From: an uncultured Acidobacteriaceae bacterium
Lineage (GTDB): Bacteria > Acidobacteriota > Terriglobia > Terriglobales > Acidobacteriaceae
Direction of reading: 5' to 3'
Assembly (NCBI GenBank): GCA_903828675.1
Contig: CAIKND010000206.1
Coordinates: 1-52,795 of the forward strand
DNA length: 52,795 nt
Positions within the stretch are counted from its first letter, which is position 1. Each line of letters starts with the position of its first letter. The notes beneath the pieces were generated by a model that was not told where the DNA came from, made no database searches, and saw only the letters and a program-made list of their open reading frames with translations. Position numbers and translations under genes: made by a program. Below are positions 52,659 to 52,795 of the stretch, piece after piece.

Positions 52659-52795
52659 GTGCGCCCAGCATGGGCGCACTCTTACGGGTGCAAGTCCCGT
52701 CACAAGCTGGTCACAGTGAGTGAAGTGAAGCGCAACTGCATGAGGGTGACCGATTGTGGGGAGGAAGCGTGGATCGAAGCTGCGGGCCGATGAAC
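52659..52795 (+). mobile_element. 5' end of a second group II intron (cut by window edge)
   Basis: GTGCGCCCAGC (52659-52669) is the standard 5' end of many group II introns, followed by domain I hairpins: GCGCCCAGCATGGGCGC at 52660-52676 and ACGGGTGCAAGTCCCGT at 52684-52700. It begins immediately after a terminator T-run, the insertion rule of IIC introns. The rest, including any maturase, is outside the window. Confidence 0.8.

Overview
The window reads as chromosomal DNA of a GC-rich soil bacterium, most likely an acidobacterium of the Terriglobia/Acidobacteriaceae type. This is an inference. It rests on the combination of a TonB receptor with an N-terminal carboxypeptidase-regulatory domain, tiny secreted peptides beginning MKLAIRIAA, a DUF5715-type protein, Ig-like/BACON repeat proteins, a large propeller/phosphoesterase lipoprotein, and many short structured dispersed repeats between genes. 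No rRNA or tRNA gene was recognised.

Layout. 0-6 kb: a truncated secreted protein, two GNAT acetyltransferases flanked by copies of a structured intergenic repeat, gyrB, and a 59-residue secreted peptide. 6-16 kb: a membrane protein, the rplU-rpmA ribosomal operon, a family 2 glycosyltransferase, a PAQR/hemolysin III membrane protein, a TPR-glycosyltransferase fusion, and a 1,216-residue lipoprotein (Ig repeats, beta-propeller, phosphoesterase). 16-26 kb: a membrane protein/winged-helix regulator pair with a dyad over its promoter, an IS5 transposase scrap, a possible Cys-rich protein, a TonB receptor with a CxxxM plug motif (perhaps copper), rpsT, a Crp/Fnr regulator, and a nine-haem cytochrome with near-identical BACON repeats. 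26-31.3 kb: the conserved phoH-ybeY-CNNM transporter-era cluster (RNA/ribosome maturation and ion homeostasis), with a RimJ-like acetyltransferase on the other strand. 31.3-36 kb: a sugar porter divergent from a secreted GH31 alpha-glycosidase, probably a small oligosaccharide-use unit.

From 36 to 46 kb the DNA is accessory and decaying. An ArsR-SRPBCC-DinB operon is split by a group II intron inserted in the opposite orientation immediately beside a hairpin. Next come a frameshifted YCII gene, a scrap of an amidase, a G-quadruplex-like tract, a displaced RHS tip with an overlapping candidate immunity gene and a second orphan RHS core scrap. A bifunctional penicillin-binding protein follows. 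The most interesting gene is next to it, at 44418-45161 (minus strand): an unannotated-looking 247-residue protein with an LSGC motif, a Thr six residues before the Cys and a His 15 residues after it. This is the active-site arrangement of the CNF1/BLF1 class of glutamine deamidase toxins. A 230-bp element with perfect 14-bp inverted ends lies just upstream of it.

46-52.8 kb returns to housekeeping: rmuC, acpP-fabF with a strong terminator, a Tat-exported five-bladed propeller glycosidase-like protein, a Yip1-family membrane protein and a DUF5715/M15-like secreted protein. The right edge begins a second group II intron, which starts directly after a rho-independent terminator and runs out of the window.
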